This document shows, piece by piece, positions 52,701 to 64,000 of a DNA stretch of 64,000 nucleotides. Below the pieces are notes generated by a model. The model worked only from the letters and a program-made list of their open reading frames with translations. It was not told the DNA's origin and made no database searches. The position numbers were made by a program, and so were the translations under genes. Numbering within the stretch: position 1 is the first letter of the stretch; every line of letters starts with the position of its first letter. The stretch lies in assembly GCF_019578655.1 (NCBI RefSeq), contig NC_063256.1:10974001-11038000 (forward strand). The letters are read 5' to 3'. The DNA is from Ricinus communis (taxonomy: Eukaryota; Streptophyta; Magnoliopsida; Malpighiales; Euphorbiaceae).

Positions 52701-55700
52701 AAAATATATGAATTATAAAAATAAATATAATAAGATTTGAATTATAATGTAATATAAAATTAGAAGTTGAACATAATAATAAAATATTCTATAATATAAT
52801 TTATCTGTTTTATAATAAATCTAAATTGATTAATTAATTAATTTTATTTTAATTTATAATTATCCAATGATATAAATATCAATTGATGTTTAGTAAAAAA
52901 TTATAACTTTATAATTTATTAAAATACAAATCAAATTTTACAATTTAAAAAGTAATTTGTATTTTAGTCTTAGATATTATCATTATTCAATATTATTGGA
53001 CACATCATATAACAATCTCTAAAAACTTTAAACTTTTACTAGGCCTCACTTAACCTTCGGGAAGCCCGAATAGTCTAGAACCCAGCTGACTCTTCCCTAT
53101 GCTAGCCGTTCTTTTAGCGGCGCCGAGTTAAATTAATCGGCTTTTGCTTTTTCCCAAAACAATTATATACTATTTGTGTTCTCACGAAAATCGAGCAAGT
53201 CTGTGGCTGCATCAGTGGCTTCTATTCATGCAGAGCTCCACGTAAACCTAGATATAGCCACGCGGCATTAGTGTACAACAGCCGTACACGACCAGCGGTG
53301 GTGGTGAGCTATTGTGGTAGTATTTTACCGTGTGTGTGTGTGTGTGGGTGGCCATGGCTGTCTCGTGAAGCGTAGTAACCGCCCCATGTTTATCCGTGAA
53401 CGGCTAAACCGGCGACTGAGTTTAAATTAAAAGCGTTTTAAATGACACCCCACGTGGAAGCGGTGGGCAGATAAGAAGAGATGGGATCTAATAGGTAGCG
53501 TGGGGTTCATTCTTTTCCATAAAAACTTGTGTAATGACAGTGATACCCCTCTTGTGTCGTGGGTTTCAAGATATGAACAAGTCATATTCAAAAGACGGAG
53601 ATATTTTTCTATGGGAAGGCAGGAATTTACCAAAAAAGTCAGACTTTTTCTTTTTCTTTTTCTTTTATTTCGTACTTTGGACAAATCATTTCTGTGATTG
53701 TCACAGAATCAACACCAAAAAGAAAAGATAAGTAGGGAATTTTCCTGCTATCTTGTTTGGAAAGGAAGAAAATAGAGAGAGGAAGAAAAACAAACAGATG
53801 AGAACATTGACGGGATTGTAAAATATTTTCTCTGCAGAATATGTAAAAAAAAAAAATGAAAAGAAAAATACTTTATCATTTTCTCTGTATCAAAGTGAAT
53901 AATTAAATAATAGATAATAATATATAATGAAAAGAAAAAAAGATGAAAAGATAATTTTATCACGAAAACTGACTTATTATATCTTTTATTATAGAATCTT
54001 AAAATTATTATAAAAATATTTCTAAAAATAAATTAAAAATATATATATTTATTTTAAAATTTTAAAATTGTTAAATTATTTTATTAAAAATATAAAATTT
54101 AGTATTTAATTAATAATTAAGTCTAGTAATTAATATTAACTATGTATAAATACTTAATAAAAAATATATAAAAGTATTTATAGATGAATAATCAAAAATT
54201 TTATATGTTGCATTTATCTTTTAATTATACATTAAAATAATATTCTTAATTTGTAACTTGATCACTAGTGTTACATTTAATGATATTTTGACCATCAACT
54301 TGATTCTTTGACTTAAATATAGATTACGTTATAAAATCATCAATATAAAATTTCATACTATTAACATCATCTATCAAATTAAATTAATATGGTTATATTT
54401 AAACTTTTTCATAGAAAAATTCCTGAAGTAAATTGAAGGCTCCTTGTAAAAGGGATTAAGAAATCTAAAGCTAACTAAAATCATGAAGAGGTAATTATGT
54501 AGAACTAAAATTCATTTTTTACTTTTTAAAAAAAAGTTTTTTTTATTTATCATCAATTACTTCTAAACCGACAAGTATCTTTTTTATTATTAATTATTTT
54601 TATAAATAAATATTAATATTTTTATGAGTGTTGTAATTTTTTATTATAGTAATTTTAAGTCCTCCGGTTATAGAAGATTTATGGTTCTTTATCACAAAAA
54701 TATTGAATTCTCCCTATATAGGAATGGTAAAAAGAAATATTAAATTCGACTTCTAAACGATCACCTGATTAGTAGACATCTATAAAGTTAATATGTGATT
54801 TATTGTCATTAAGTGGAGTATTCTTGAGACAAAATTATATTATACTACTCTATTAATATATTGATAATTAATTAAAATAAAAAAATTTATATATTTTTTA
54901 ATATCTGATATTTATTTTTTATTTTTATATTAAAATAAATTTATTGATTCTTATTAAAAAATATCTAAAACTTTTTTTAAAAAAAGTCTATCAAAAGGTA
55001 AAAAGATATGTATTAATTGAATAATATAACATGACATTAAAAGAAAATCACCACTAACTTTTTAAGAAAGGATAATTATTACCCTTTGAGTTTTGAAAAT
55101 TGAACCTATCTAAGTGAATCAATATTTGTTAATGATTGGTTCTTTCAACTATTATTTATTTTTATATTTTTTCTAGTAGCCAAACCAATTATAGGGAATT
55201 AACTAAAAAAGAAATAGTTGATTTTGATTTTTATATTTATTATAAATTTGATTCAGTAAAAGATTTAATTTAATCATTCAATCTTCTTAGCAAGTATGAC
55301 TCATTCAAAATACTTAAATAAGATTAATTCAATTTTGAAATAGTTTGATTTAGTTTTAGACTTAAATAAATAATTATATTGATTCCTTAACATAATTTCT
55401 ATTTTTATTCAAAAAGTATAAAAATTAACCGGATAAAACTCCATAATTTTATAAAATAAAATTTGAAAATATTATATAAGAATTAAATATTGTATCTAGA
55501 ATTATTAATTGTATTGTACGCTTTAATTGAACAGTAGTCGATTTCAATTCATATAGGAGAAATAATTTAATTATTTTATCTTTTATTTTTTATTTTAATA
55601 AAATTAATATCAAATAAAATAGGATGTAATCTTTTTTCTATATTTTTTCATTTTTTTTTTAGTTGAACTCCATCCGTATATTATTGATTTTATACCTCTT

Positions 55701-58104
55701 TTTACTTTCACTTGTCTTATTTTTTTCCTTCTATCATAATTTTTTACATCACGAATGTATTTTAGCAAATATTATATTAAATTTCATAAAAATATTATGT
55801 TAATGAAATATTATAAAAAGAACTTCAAGAATCATTATGTTCAAAGAAAAAAAAAATTCAAGAATCATAAAAGTTATAATTCCTTATCATTATAGTTTAG
55901 CACATAAACTATTTCTCTTTTATATATGAGGATGGATACTTAAATTGCAAACTATATTTAAATTAAGATATATAATTGCATGTACTAAACACATGAGTGT
56001 TAATTTAGAAACTATATATGTATATATATATAGTTATTGACATATATTATTATTTTGATGTATACTTTTTTTAATCTATTTATTACTTTTCACATTAATT
56101 TTAAATTAATATATAATTTTATGAGACTCTTATTTAATTTATTAATTAATGAGTTGTTTTTATAATTTAAGAAATTAATTCTAAAAATATCATTATTAAT
56201 TATAATTTAATTTATATTTTTAATTAAAAAAATTCATTTTAACTGTATAAATATTTCTAATTTATATATATATATATATATAACAGAAAAAACAAAAATA
56301 GGAAGCTACTTAAAAAATCGCATCCACTATAATTATAATATAATTTAATATCCCAACTCTTTATCTAATATAACTTTATACTAAAATTAAAAAAAATTTA
56401 AGAATGTTTATGAGTATATATATATATATATATATATTATAAATATTTTATATTTTTAATATAGAGTAATTAATTTATATTTTATTATCTAAAATTAATA
56501 GAAATGTTTTGATCTAGTATTTTAATATATAAATTGATAATAATTTTTTTGTAAAAAGGTAAATATATATTGATGGTTTCTTTAAAATATTAATGAATTT
56601 ATTTATAGATAAAACCTAATGTGTGGCCCATAAACTTGGAAGTGTGGCTGTGTGGAAAAGAAAAGAAAAAAGAAGAAGAAGCATAGAACCGACATTTATT
56701 GTGCCTTTTTTTCTTCTTCTTTCCCAACAACGTCAAACCTCCCAGCCCCTAACTCCTAACACCTAACGCAGGACATGGACCTCATAGAAAATTTGAAGTT
56801 ACAAAAGTCTCCTATCAAAATGAATATAAACAAATACATAATATAAATGTCCATTTTTAACCAATCAATTTTCACAAATATTACATGTAAACATATAAAA
56901 TTGAAGGAGCAAAGTCATCTAGGGCCGAGGTTTATTGGAGAATATTTTGATTTTAATTAGTTAATTAATTAATTAATTAATTTATGGATTGACATATACC
57001 TTCTATTTTCCCATATTAAGTGTGGGTCTTAATATGGACGTTGCTGTGGAGCCCAAATTTATGAAAGGACGTTGCAAATTACCCCATCACAATTATGATC
57101 GAACTAAAAACATGAACAATGAACTCTGCAGACAGTACGACAGTGATAATGTTATTTATTTGTCAAAATTATCATAGATATTTAATACATGGAGTGCTAC
57201 ATTTTCTTTCTATCAACTCTTCATGATTCATTTCATTATGTTTCTTTGGACCCATCTGCCATTTTATTTTATTTTTGTTCTTCTTCTTCTTTGATCTCCA
57301 TTAACAAAATTAATTCTTCTGAGATAGAAACCTTGTCGATGGTCACAAGTTTAGAAGTTTATAGACTTTTCACCACTTTGATTTATATAACATCCAACTT
57401 TGAGCTGGAGAGATACACATAGCTTATAGATCTTGGAAAGAAGATGCTTGAGTTGGTGGACCATTCCATACTTGTCCTTCTTGTAGAAGAAAAGGAAAAA
57501 GAAAAGAGAATTAGGATAAGCTTATTTAACCATTTCCATAATCATTGCTTAATATTTATTTTCCTAATATGGGTAATGATTTTCACATAATTATTAATAA
57601 ATCTCGTTTAGAAGAAGACTGAAATTTTCCAATTTTATACTTTAAAAAGTCATGTTGATCAGGGCTGTTCAAACCTAAACTCTGAGCCGACTCGAGTTGG
57701 TAGAATAGTTTGTCAATAAACAATTTGTGCAAGCCAAGTAATCCCATTTTTCCAGTTCTTTTTTTCTTTTTTGATTTTTTTTTTCAGATTTCATATCAAG
57801 TTTAGTTTGATTGGAATGCTAGAAATGGATTTTCCTTTTTTCTAGTTATTCAATGTAGTTCAGGAAACATGTGTACACACGTCAAGGCCTTAGAGGTTGC
57901 ATCTGGTTGGACTAATTTGAGATGCTAAGATGGAATATTTCAGAATTAAAGGCGGTCTTTCAAAAACAAATTCTTAAGATAAGAGGTTATTTAGGGAGTC
58001 TATGCAGCCCAAAATGACTTTCTTTTTCTTTTTTTCCTTTTTTTTAATTGCTTGGCAAGTAAGCATGCTTCCTACATGTCGGTAGAATTTTGTCACTATT
58101 TTTA

Positions 58105-58162
58105 TTTGAACTGTTGAAAGCTGAAATTCATGGAAAAAGGCCTTCGGCCATCAAATTACAAA
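58105..58162 (-). repeat. Dispersed repeat fragment, copy 1
   Basis: About 58 bp beginning TTTGAACTGTTGAAAGCTGA on the plus strand, recurring in diverged form at 61421-61480. Read on the minus strand it contains TTTGATGGC followed by a pyrimidine run, reminiscent of plant LINE 3' ends. That assignment is tentative. Confidence 0.4.
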
Positions 58163-61100
58163 TATAGAGTGGAAAAAAATTTGTTTGTTATTATTGAAAT
58201 ATTGGGATAAATTTCTTTAAAAGTTAATTAGTTATTAGTGGAAATTTCAATTATACTTGATGTCTCAAATTAGTGGTCGTACGTGTACGAACCGAATGAA
58301 AGTATGAATGAGCACATCACGACATCGATTTCACAAAGAATTATAAAGCATATAATATAAATATCAATTATCACATAAAATATTAAAAATAAATTTAATC
58401 ACTTTGAGCTAATATTTTGAGAATGATTTTAAAATTTATAAAAAAAATTAAATAACTATAAAATAAATATACAACTGAAATAGTTAATGTAAATTATATG
58501 ATAAAATAGCATTTAGTCTAGCTTATACTTAGTAATCTCTTTATCTTCCTTAAGCTCAAATCCAACGAATGAGATGATGATGTGTCTTTTTTTTAAGTCA
58601 CTCAAGTTAATGATACAACCTAGACTTTTTATATCAACATAGATTAAAGTAAAGATGATGTTTCTAATACTTTTGACTTAAAGATATAACAAATATTAAT
58701 ATTATATTGATATGATGGTCAATCAATAATAATAAATGAAACTAATACATATATGAAGGTAAATAAATCATTCATTAAACTCATAATATATAAGGTTTAT
58801 ACATAAATAAAAAGTCAAAACTAACTACTTATGGAACTTAGCCTAACATATTTAATCCAATTGTCATGGTAACTAAATAGAAAGACATAAGATATATAAA
58901 ACAGAAGATTAAAACTCCCTCACAATTCAGAAGTTTTTCAAGGAATAAAGAAGATTGATCCTCACTCTGCATGTCCTGAAAATTTTTTTTGATTCTTAAA
59001 AGAACAATACAAAGACTAACTAAATTTGTAGAAGATTAACTGTAGGGAATTCAATGTGAGAATAATAATATATCCTCCTCTTATTTTCTTAATTTCTACT
59101 TCTTGTAGAGAGTATTTTTTTTTTTTTTGAGTCTTTCTCTCAGCATAACATCATTATAGTTATTCTCTTCACTGTCCCAAACAAAATAAACATTTTAAAA
59201 GATAACTATCATTAATTACATCATGACTAATTAATTTTTTCTTCATGGATCTTAATAAATTCAGCTAGACCCGCAATATTGTTTCACTATTACTCTTAAT
59301 ACATTTATTTTACCTCACCATTATCATAAACTTTAAATACAAAGAAACCTGGACTATCAATCCATTGTTTTTATATTTAATACAGACAATGAAATTTTTA
59401 AAATTTATAGATTTTAAATTTATAAATTTTAGTTAATTTATAGGTTCTAAAATCTTTTAGTCTAAAGAATAATTAGAGGAATTGAGCTTTAAAAATATGT
59501 TGTCACGCCACGAAATATTGAAAAATTAGACATCTTATTGAGTTCTTCAAGCATGATGGGCTCATCTAAGAATATGAAGCATGCTTGTATTTTTTTTTTT
59601 AAGCATAAATTAGAGAAGCTGAAAAGAAATTTATTGAAGACGGCGGTCTAAAGTAACATGCCTTGCTGATATGGTATTTGGCATTCTAACCCGAAGGGGA
59701 TATTTCACCTCGCATACAATTACTTTGAAGACATATTTGTCACCTTTAACATTGTAATCAGTCTATAATATGAGGGCTACGGACAACATGAATACTATTA
59801 TATAACATTCTATCTGAATATTAGTCTAATTGAGAATTATTACTAATACTTACGAATCGACCTTCGAATCACGTGGCTTAATCATAGTTCTAGTTTTGAG
59901 GTCGGTAATTCATACAGTCTCGGACTTTATATGTGAGCTCCAAAACTTGCCTGAATAATTTTAATAATAAAGGGAGGGAGGTAGTTAAAACTTAGGTTTG
60001 ATCACTTTGATCTAAAAATCTTCTTCTTGTTTTTTTTAATTGTCTAATGCAGTCAGGCAAGGACACATTCCTGACATTAAAATCGGAAATTCCGGTGTCG
60101 TGGCGTCCATCTATTATCTGATGATAATAACCTTATTTTCTATGGAGCAACATATTATGATTGTAATTTTTAAGAAGAGTTATATTGGAAAATATGAGTC
60201 TACTTCTGGGCAATTAATTAACTATATATGATAAATATGTTTTCTCTTTCAGTCCAATATAGCCAGTGGCATGAGGGACTTTATATATTGAACATATTTT
60301 TTTAGGGTTCTAATTATTCATGGACATGATATGAATATGGGGGAATCTAATGAGGATAGTCACCGGGTTGATCGGAAGGCTTGATAAGAAAACGGGAGGA
60401 ATGGAGGTTCAAGAACATGCACATTTTTAATCAGGCAACGTTTGGTAAATAAATATAAACATTGCTTACTGGACCCGATTCGCCTGTGGCTCGTGTGTTG
60501 AAAGGGAAGGTCTCCTTTATTGCATGAGCATGTCTGATGGTTGCGGTGTTGGAAATGTCATTGGCTTTGAGTTGGGCGAAAAACTAGTAGTTTTTACCAT
60601 TGCCAAAGATCAAGTATAGGGCGGTAGAGTTAGGGGAGTTGATCATAATTAGGGAACTATTGAAGTCGCTACTTACAAGTCAAAGCATAATTTTCTGTTA
60701 AAAAACCATAATTTTTTATTTTCTTTTAAAAATTAAAAGAGATAGAGTGATTTTGCCATATACCTACTCTATTTTAAAAAATATATATATTTAGCCCTCA
60801 TCTAACGCCTGATTTTAGATGCTAGCTAGAATTAGAAGTATAAAAGGAAACTTATCTTTTTCATAAAAATTAAAATATGGGTATTCCCTAGTAATATAAA
60901 GGCTAAGCTAGAATTTTCAAAACCATTCTTTAATTACTGAGAAAATATAAAAAAAAATACTCATTTTTATCAAATTTATGGTGTTTTTATTTTTTTCTTA
61001 TTTTTACTGTGTTATAGTATCAAAAAAATACGATGTTTTAATTTTTTTTTTTTAAATTATAGGGTATTGATTTTTTATATTTCTTTAGTTGTTTTGGGAT

Positions 61101-61420
61101 AAAACAACTGAAAATAATCAAAAAATAATAAAAACAATTGAAAAATAATCACACTCTGCCAAAAAAAACTACACTGTAAATTTAAAAGAAATTAGAAAAG
61201 CAGTAATTATTTTAAAAAGATATACAGTAAAAATAATATTTTTACTGATTTTAAGATATTTTTGAGAAATTCTCTTAATTATTTACAACATATTCTCTAT
61301 ATAATGCGTTCTCAATTTAGGGTTTGAGACCATGTAGGCCAAATGATAGGTACTTGGCAGTTGAGCATCACCCACACATATTGAGAGAAACGTTATTAAA
61401 TATATTTTTATTAATGTTAT

Positions 61421-61480
61421 TTTGAACTGTTGAAAACTGAAATTCATTGAAGAACTCTTAAAGCCATCAAAATACAAAAT
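61421..61480 (-). repeat. Dispersed repeat fragment, copy 2
   Basis: The diverged partner of 58105-58162, in the same orientation and with high identity in the first 27 bases and in the last part (GCCATCAAA). Confidence 0.4.
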
Positions 61481-61980
61481 TCTCTTTAATATATGGAAAA
61501 TTCTTGAAGCATATGGCTTAAATAAACATTCCGTAGACCTAATATTCTTCCTTTTAAAGTAGAAAAATATTTTTATACATATTGTTTGCCAGCTTGATTA
61601 ATTTCCAATTGTATAACACAATTTATTTTATTGGTGAAGTATCTACCTTGGAATCTCATTTTTCTTGTTTAATGGTGAGTGTGTCCTCAAAAGTATCTTC
61701 CTCCTATACAACCATATTAGAGAGTTAATTTTGAATTTTGTCAAGAAGGGAATAATAATTTATTTTATTTTCAAAATTGTGTGTAACTTGACTTGTGAGG
61801 CATTCTTTTATTCCCCCAAAAAATAAAGAAGACCCTTGAGAAGAAATCATATATAGTAGTTTAATGGAGGAGTCATCATCTCATTATTCTCTTTAATTTT
61901 TTAAAATAAAAAATTATATATACTCTCCCAAGTAATATTAATAACTTGATAAAAAATGTAAACTATCGATAATATCTTTA

Positions 61981-62378
61981 AGTTTAACCGGAGCTCCGGT
62001 GTGCCTGAATCAATAGTTAAAAAGCATCGTACAGGGTTGTCCGACCACTTACTCCGATAGCTTAGTTATTAATAGTTTTGAGTTATAAACTATATAGTAA
62101 TTGTAGAATAATGAATGTACCTGACATGTTGTATTACTTATTGGTCATACAACTGAATTCTAGATCGAATCAGATTTCTAACTAGAGTTCAATTGAGACT
62201 TGATCTTTAAAACCTCTTGTTGTATTTGAATTTGGACTTAGTCAGCCATGTGTTCTCAAAGTAGATACTTCACCAATAAATAAATTGTGTTATTTTTCAT
62301 ATCAGAATGAGTGGCCGAACAACCACATCCAATACTTTCTAACTATTGTTTCAGATACATCGGAGCTCGGATCAAACT
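61981..62378. mobile_element. MITE-like element with 69-bp terminal inverted repeats
   Basis: The left arm 61981-62049 and the right arm 62310-62378 are inverted copies of equal length, matching at about 53 of 69 positions without gaps. Shared blocks include GAGCTCCG and CAATAGTTA. The 398-bp unit has no coding capacity. The bases outside the arms (TATCTTTA on the left, TGATACC on the right) show partial inverted similarity too, so the exact ends and target duplication are uncertain and the superfamily is not assigned. Confidence 0.7.
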
Positions 62379-62504
62379 TGATACCAAATAAGATCTTTTT
62401 ATTAAAGTAATATAAGATGATATTAAAAAGTTATACATTTATAAAAAATATTATCATTTTTTCATAAGATAATAATATATCTATGTATATAAGGAATGTA
62501 TTAT

Positions 62505-63130
62505 TTCTATAAATTTATTTTTTAATAAATTATTAAATTTTATAAAACAATTATTTTTATAATATTATATATATTCTTTGTAAGGAATAAGACTTATGAA
62601 AATTATTTTAATTTGTGAAAGAAATTTGAAGAGGATTATAATTCTTTTAGAAGTCAGCAATAAATTCACCATTATAAAATGTTGGTTAATTTTATAAATT
62701 CATAAATTTCTCATAAATATATTTTTATAATATTATATATTTCTTGCAAGTAGTAAAACTGAAAAAATTATTTAATTTACGAAAAAAATAAAAAATATTA
62801 TAATATTACGTAAGTTAGCAATATAATCTTTTTACAAAAGAATCAAATATTCTTTTATAAATTTATCAATTCTTTTCAAAATTTTACAAAAATAGTCATA
62901 TTTTTGTAATATCATATATCTTTCGCGAGTAATAAAATTTACAAAAAATTATTTAAATTTTTGAGAAAATATAAAGAGAAGTTTCATTTTTGTAAGTAAA
63001 AAATATATTTCGACTTTATAAAATTTTTGGTATATTTTTAAATTTATCAAATTTTTTTCACAAATTTTAAAGAAATAATTATATTTTTGAAATATTTTAT
63101 ATTCTTTTGAAAGTAATAAAAATTTACTGG
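62505..63130. repeat. Degenerate AT-rich tandem array, about 170-183 bp units
   Basis: An anchor of the form AATATTATATATTCTTT-GAAAGTAATA recurs at 62561, 62729, 62908 and 63091, giving spacings of 168, 179 and 183 bp. The sequence between anchors is also alignable (an ACAAAAATTATTTAATTT-like block, then TTTATAAATTTATCAA). There are three full and one or two partial units, heavily diverged. It resembles a decayed satellite. Confidence 0.7.
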
Positions 63131-64000
63131 TAATCAGTCAATCTTAAATTTAAAATTGAACCTAATAAAATAAAACCATTTTAATTATAAATAAAATAAT
63201 AGTAGAAGCCACACCATTTTTTAAAATGACAGTCTCTAACATACAAGAGCTTAAAAAAGAAATAAACTGGATAATAAAATAGAGGTGGGTGTAACCAAAT
63301 CATGGTTTTCTTAATTATTTAGCTGTGGAGTTGGAAAATTATTAAATTATTGCTTATTAGTAAGAGAATATATATTAAAATAATAATAAAAAAAGGTTAA
63401 TGGTCTCTGTGTAAGGGATTCGATGAGAATCTAAAATTAATTAAATATGGTTTTCTGTCAGCATTTGTGTGTCCAAATATAAATTTTTGAACTAATTTTA
63501 CAAATTTATACTTATTGATTCTCTTAAGAGGTCCAATAAATCCCACTTTATTACAACTGAATTCAAAGATCTCCACCGAGAAACTTTAATATAAAAAAGA
63601 AAAAGCCTCATAAAGAGGATACTTCATTAAAACTATATTATAAAAGGATCAAATTGAAAGCAATAAGATTCACTTTAGGATAAATTATTAGGGGGCTGTC
63701 CACATAGTAATGGAATCACTAAGTCTTGTAATTTGTTTCTGAAAAAACAAATAAATCTCATATTTTATAATATTTAGTCATTTATGAATGTGTCAATCTA
63801 CTAAAATTAATAGGAGTTTATCAACAAATGAAGATAATTAACGGTCTATAAAGAAAAGTGATTGGAAATTTCATATTAAGCCTAAAATTACAATTACAAA
63901 AGGGTATGTAAAATGAAATAGTAAATTATGGTAACTTCGATATAATCTTTAGAATCTCATCTTTAGTTCTCTGCCATGCTCACAACAAACTTGCTGATGT
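63131..64000. other. AT-rich end of window
   Basis: No gene or repeat was recognised. It could be intergenic DNA approaching another gene beyond the window. Confidence 0.5.

Larger units (their letters stand above)
49759..61980. other. AT-rich gene desert
   Basis: No supported gene in about 12 kb. The stretch 51.24-52.98 kb is almost entirely A/T and includes roughly three degenerate repeats of about 65 bp around 52040-52210. The part at 53.0-53.7 kb is less AT-rich, with a (TG)n run at 53329-53346, but has no coding signal. TA microsatellites occur near 56264-56282 and 56416-56438, and a TTAA repeat near 56960-56980. Short related fragments at 58105-58162 and 61421-61480 are discussed under findings. 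Confidence 0.6.

Noticed and set aside
53000..53700. Less AT-rich island that might be a gene
   Set aside because: All frames are broken or low-complexity, and no family motif or splice-joined exon pair could be built.
60040..60231. Plus-strand 63-codon ORF in the gene desert
   Set aside because: No domain, no splice context and no recognisable similarity; its length is not exceptional across 12 kb.

Overview
The window is nuclear DNA from a dicot plant. It is very AT-rich, its genes have short exons with GT...AG introns, Ty1/copia LTR retrotransposons use the plant initiator-Met-tRNA primer site, and the proteins are plant-specific (PDV1, CRF, ALMT, GPI-anchored LTP). The species cannot be fixed from the sequence. 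No prokaryotic operon, CRISPR array, rRNA or convincing tRNA was seen.

Layout. 1.35-5.18 kb: a minus-strand copia element with LTRs, primer site, polypurine tract and target duplication intact, but with protease and integrase deleted. 5.57-6.60 kb: a PDV1-like plastid-division gene, minus strand. 9.94-14.46 kb: a near full-length plus-strand copia element with a broken polyprotein. 16.86-17.81 kb: a single-exon cytokinin response factor (AP2/ERF group VI), minus strand, with a TATA box and a small upstream ORF. 20.36-23.60 kb: a four-exon UBC8/10/28-type ubiquitin-conjugating enzyme, minus strand. 27.4-28.3 kb: a 5'-truncated, frameshifted LINE remnant. 29.13-32.90 kb: a six-exon ALMT9-like vacuolar anion channel, minus strand. 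36.85-37.24 and 39.73-40.33 kb: two small heavy-metal-associated (HMA) domain proteins, both minus strand and both needing splicing to be recognised. 43.54-44.37 kb: a three-exon GPI-anchored lipid transfer protein, plus strand. 45.10-45.94 kb: a two-exon plastid membrane protein of unknown role. 48.80-49.46 kb: a single-exon acidic nuclear-type protein of unknown role. From 49.8 to 64 kb there is an AT-rich gene desert holding a MITE-like inverted-repeat element and a decayed tandem array of 170-180 bp units.

The genes are independent plant loci, not an operon, and seven of the nine recognised introns-or-single-exon genes lie on the minus strand or are flanked by minus-strand genes; only the LTP gene is on plus. 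Gene models were built by hand: exons were joined where GT/AG sites, reading phase and protein-family continuity agree, and each model closes to a whole number of codons. Nothing here amounts to a clearly new biological system. The items most worth a second look are the protease/integrase-less copia derivative with its in-frame gag-RT junction, the neighbouring pair of HMA genes, the two conserved-looking genes of unknown function, the MITE, the AT-rich tandem array, and an orphan exon-like open stretch near 42.6 kb.
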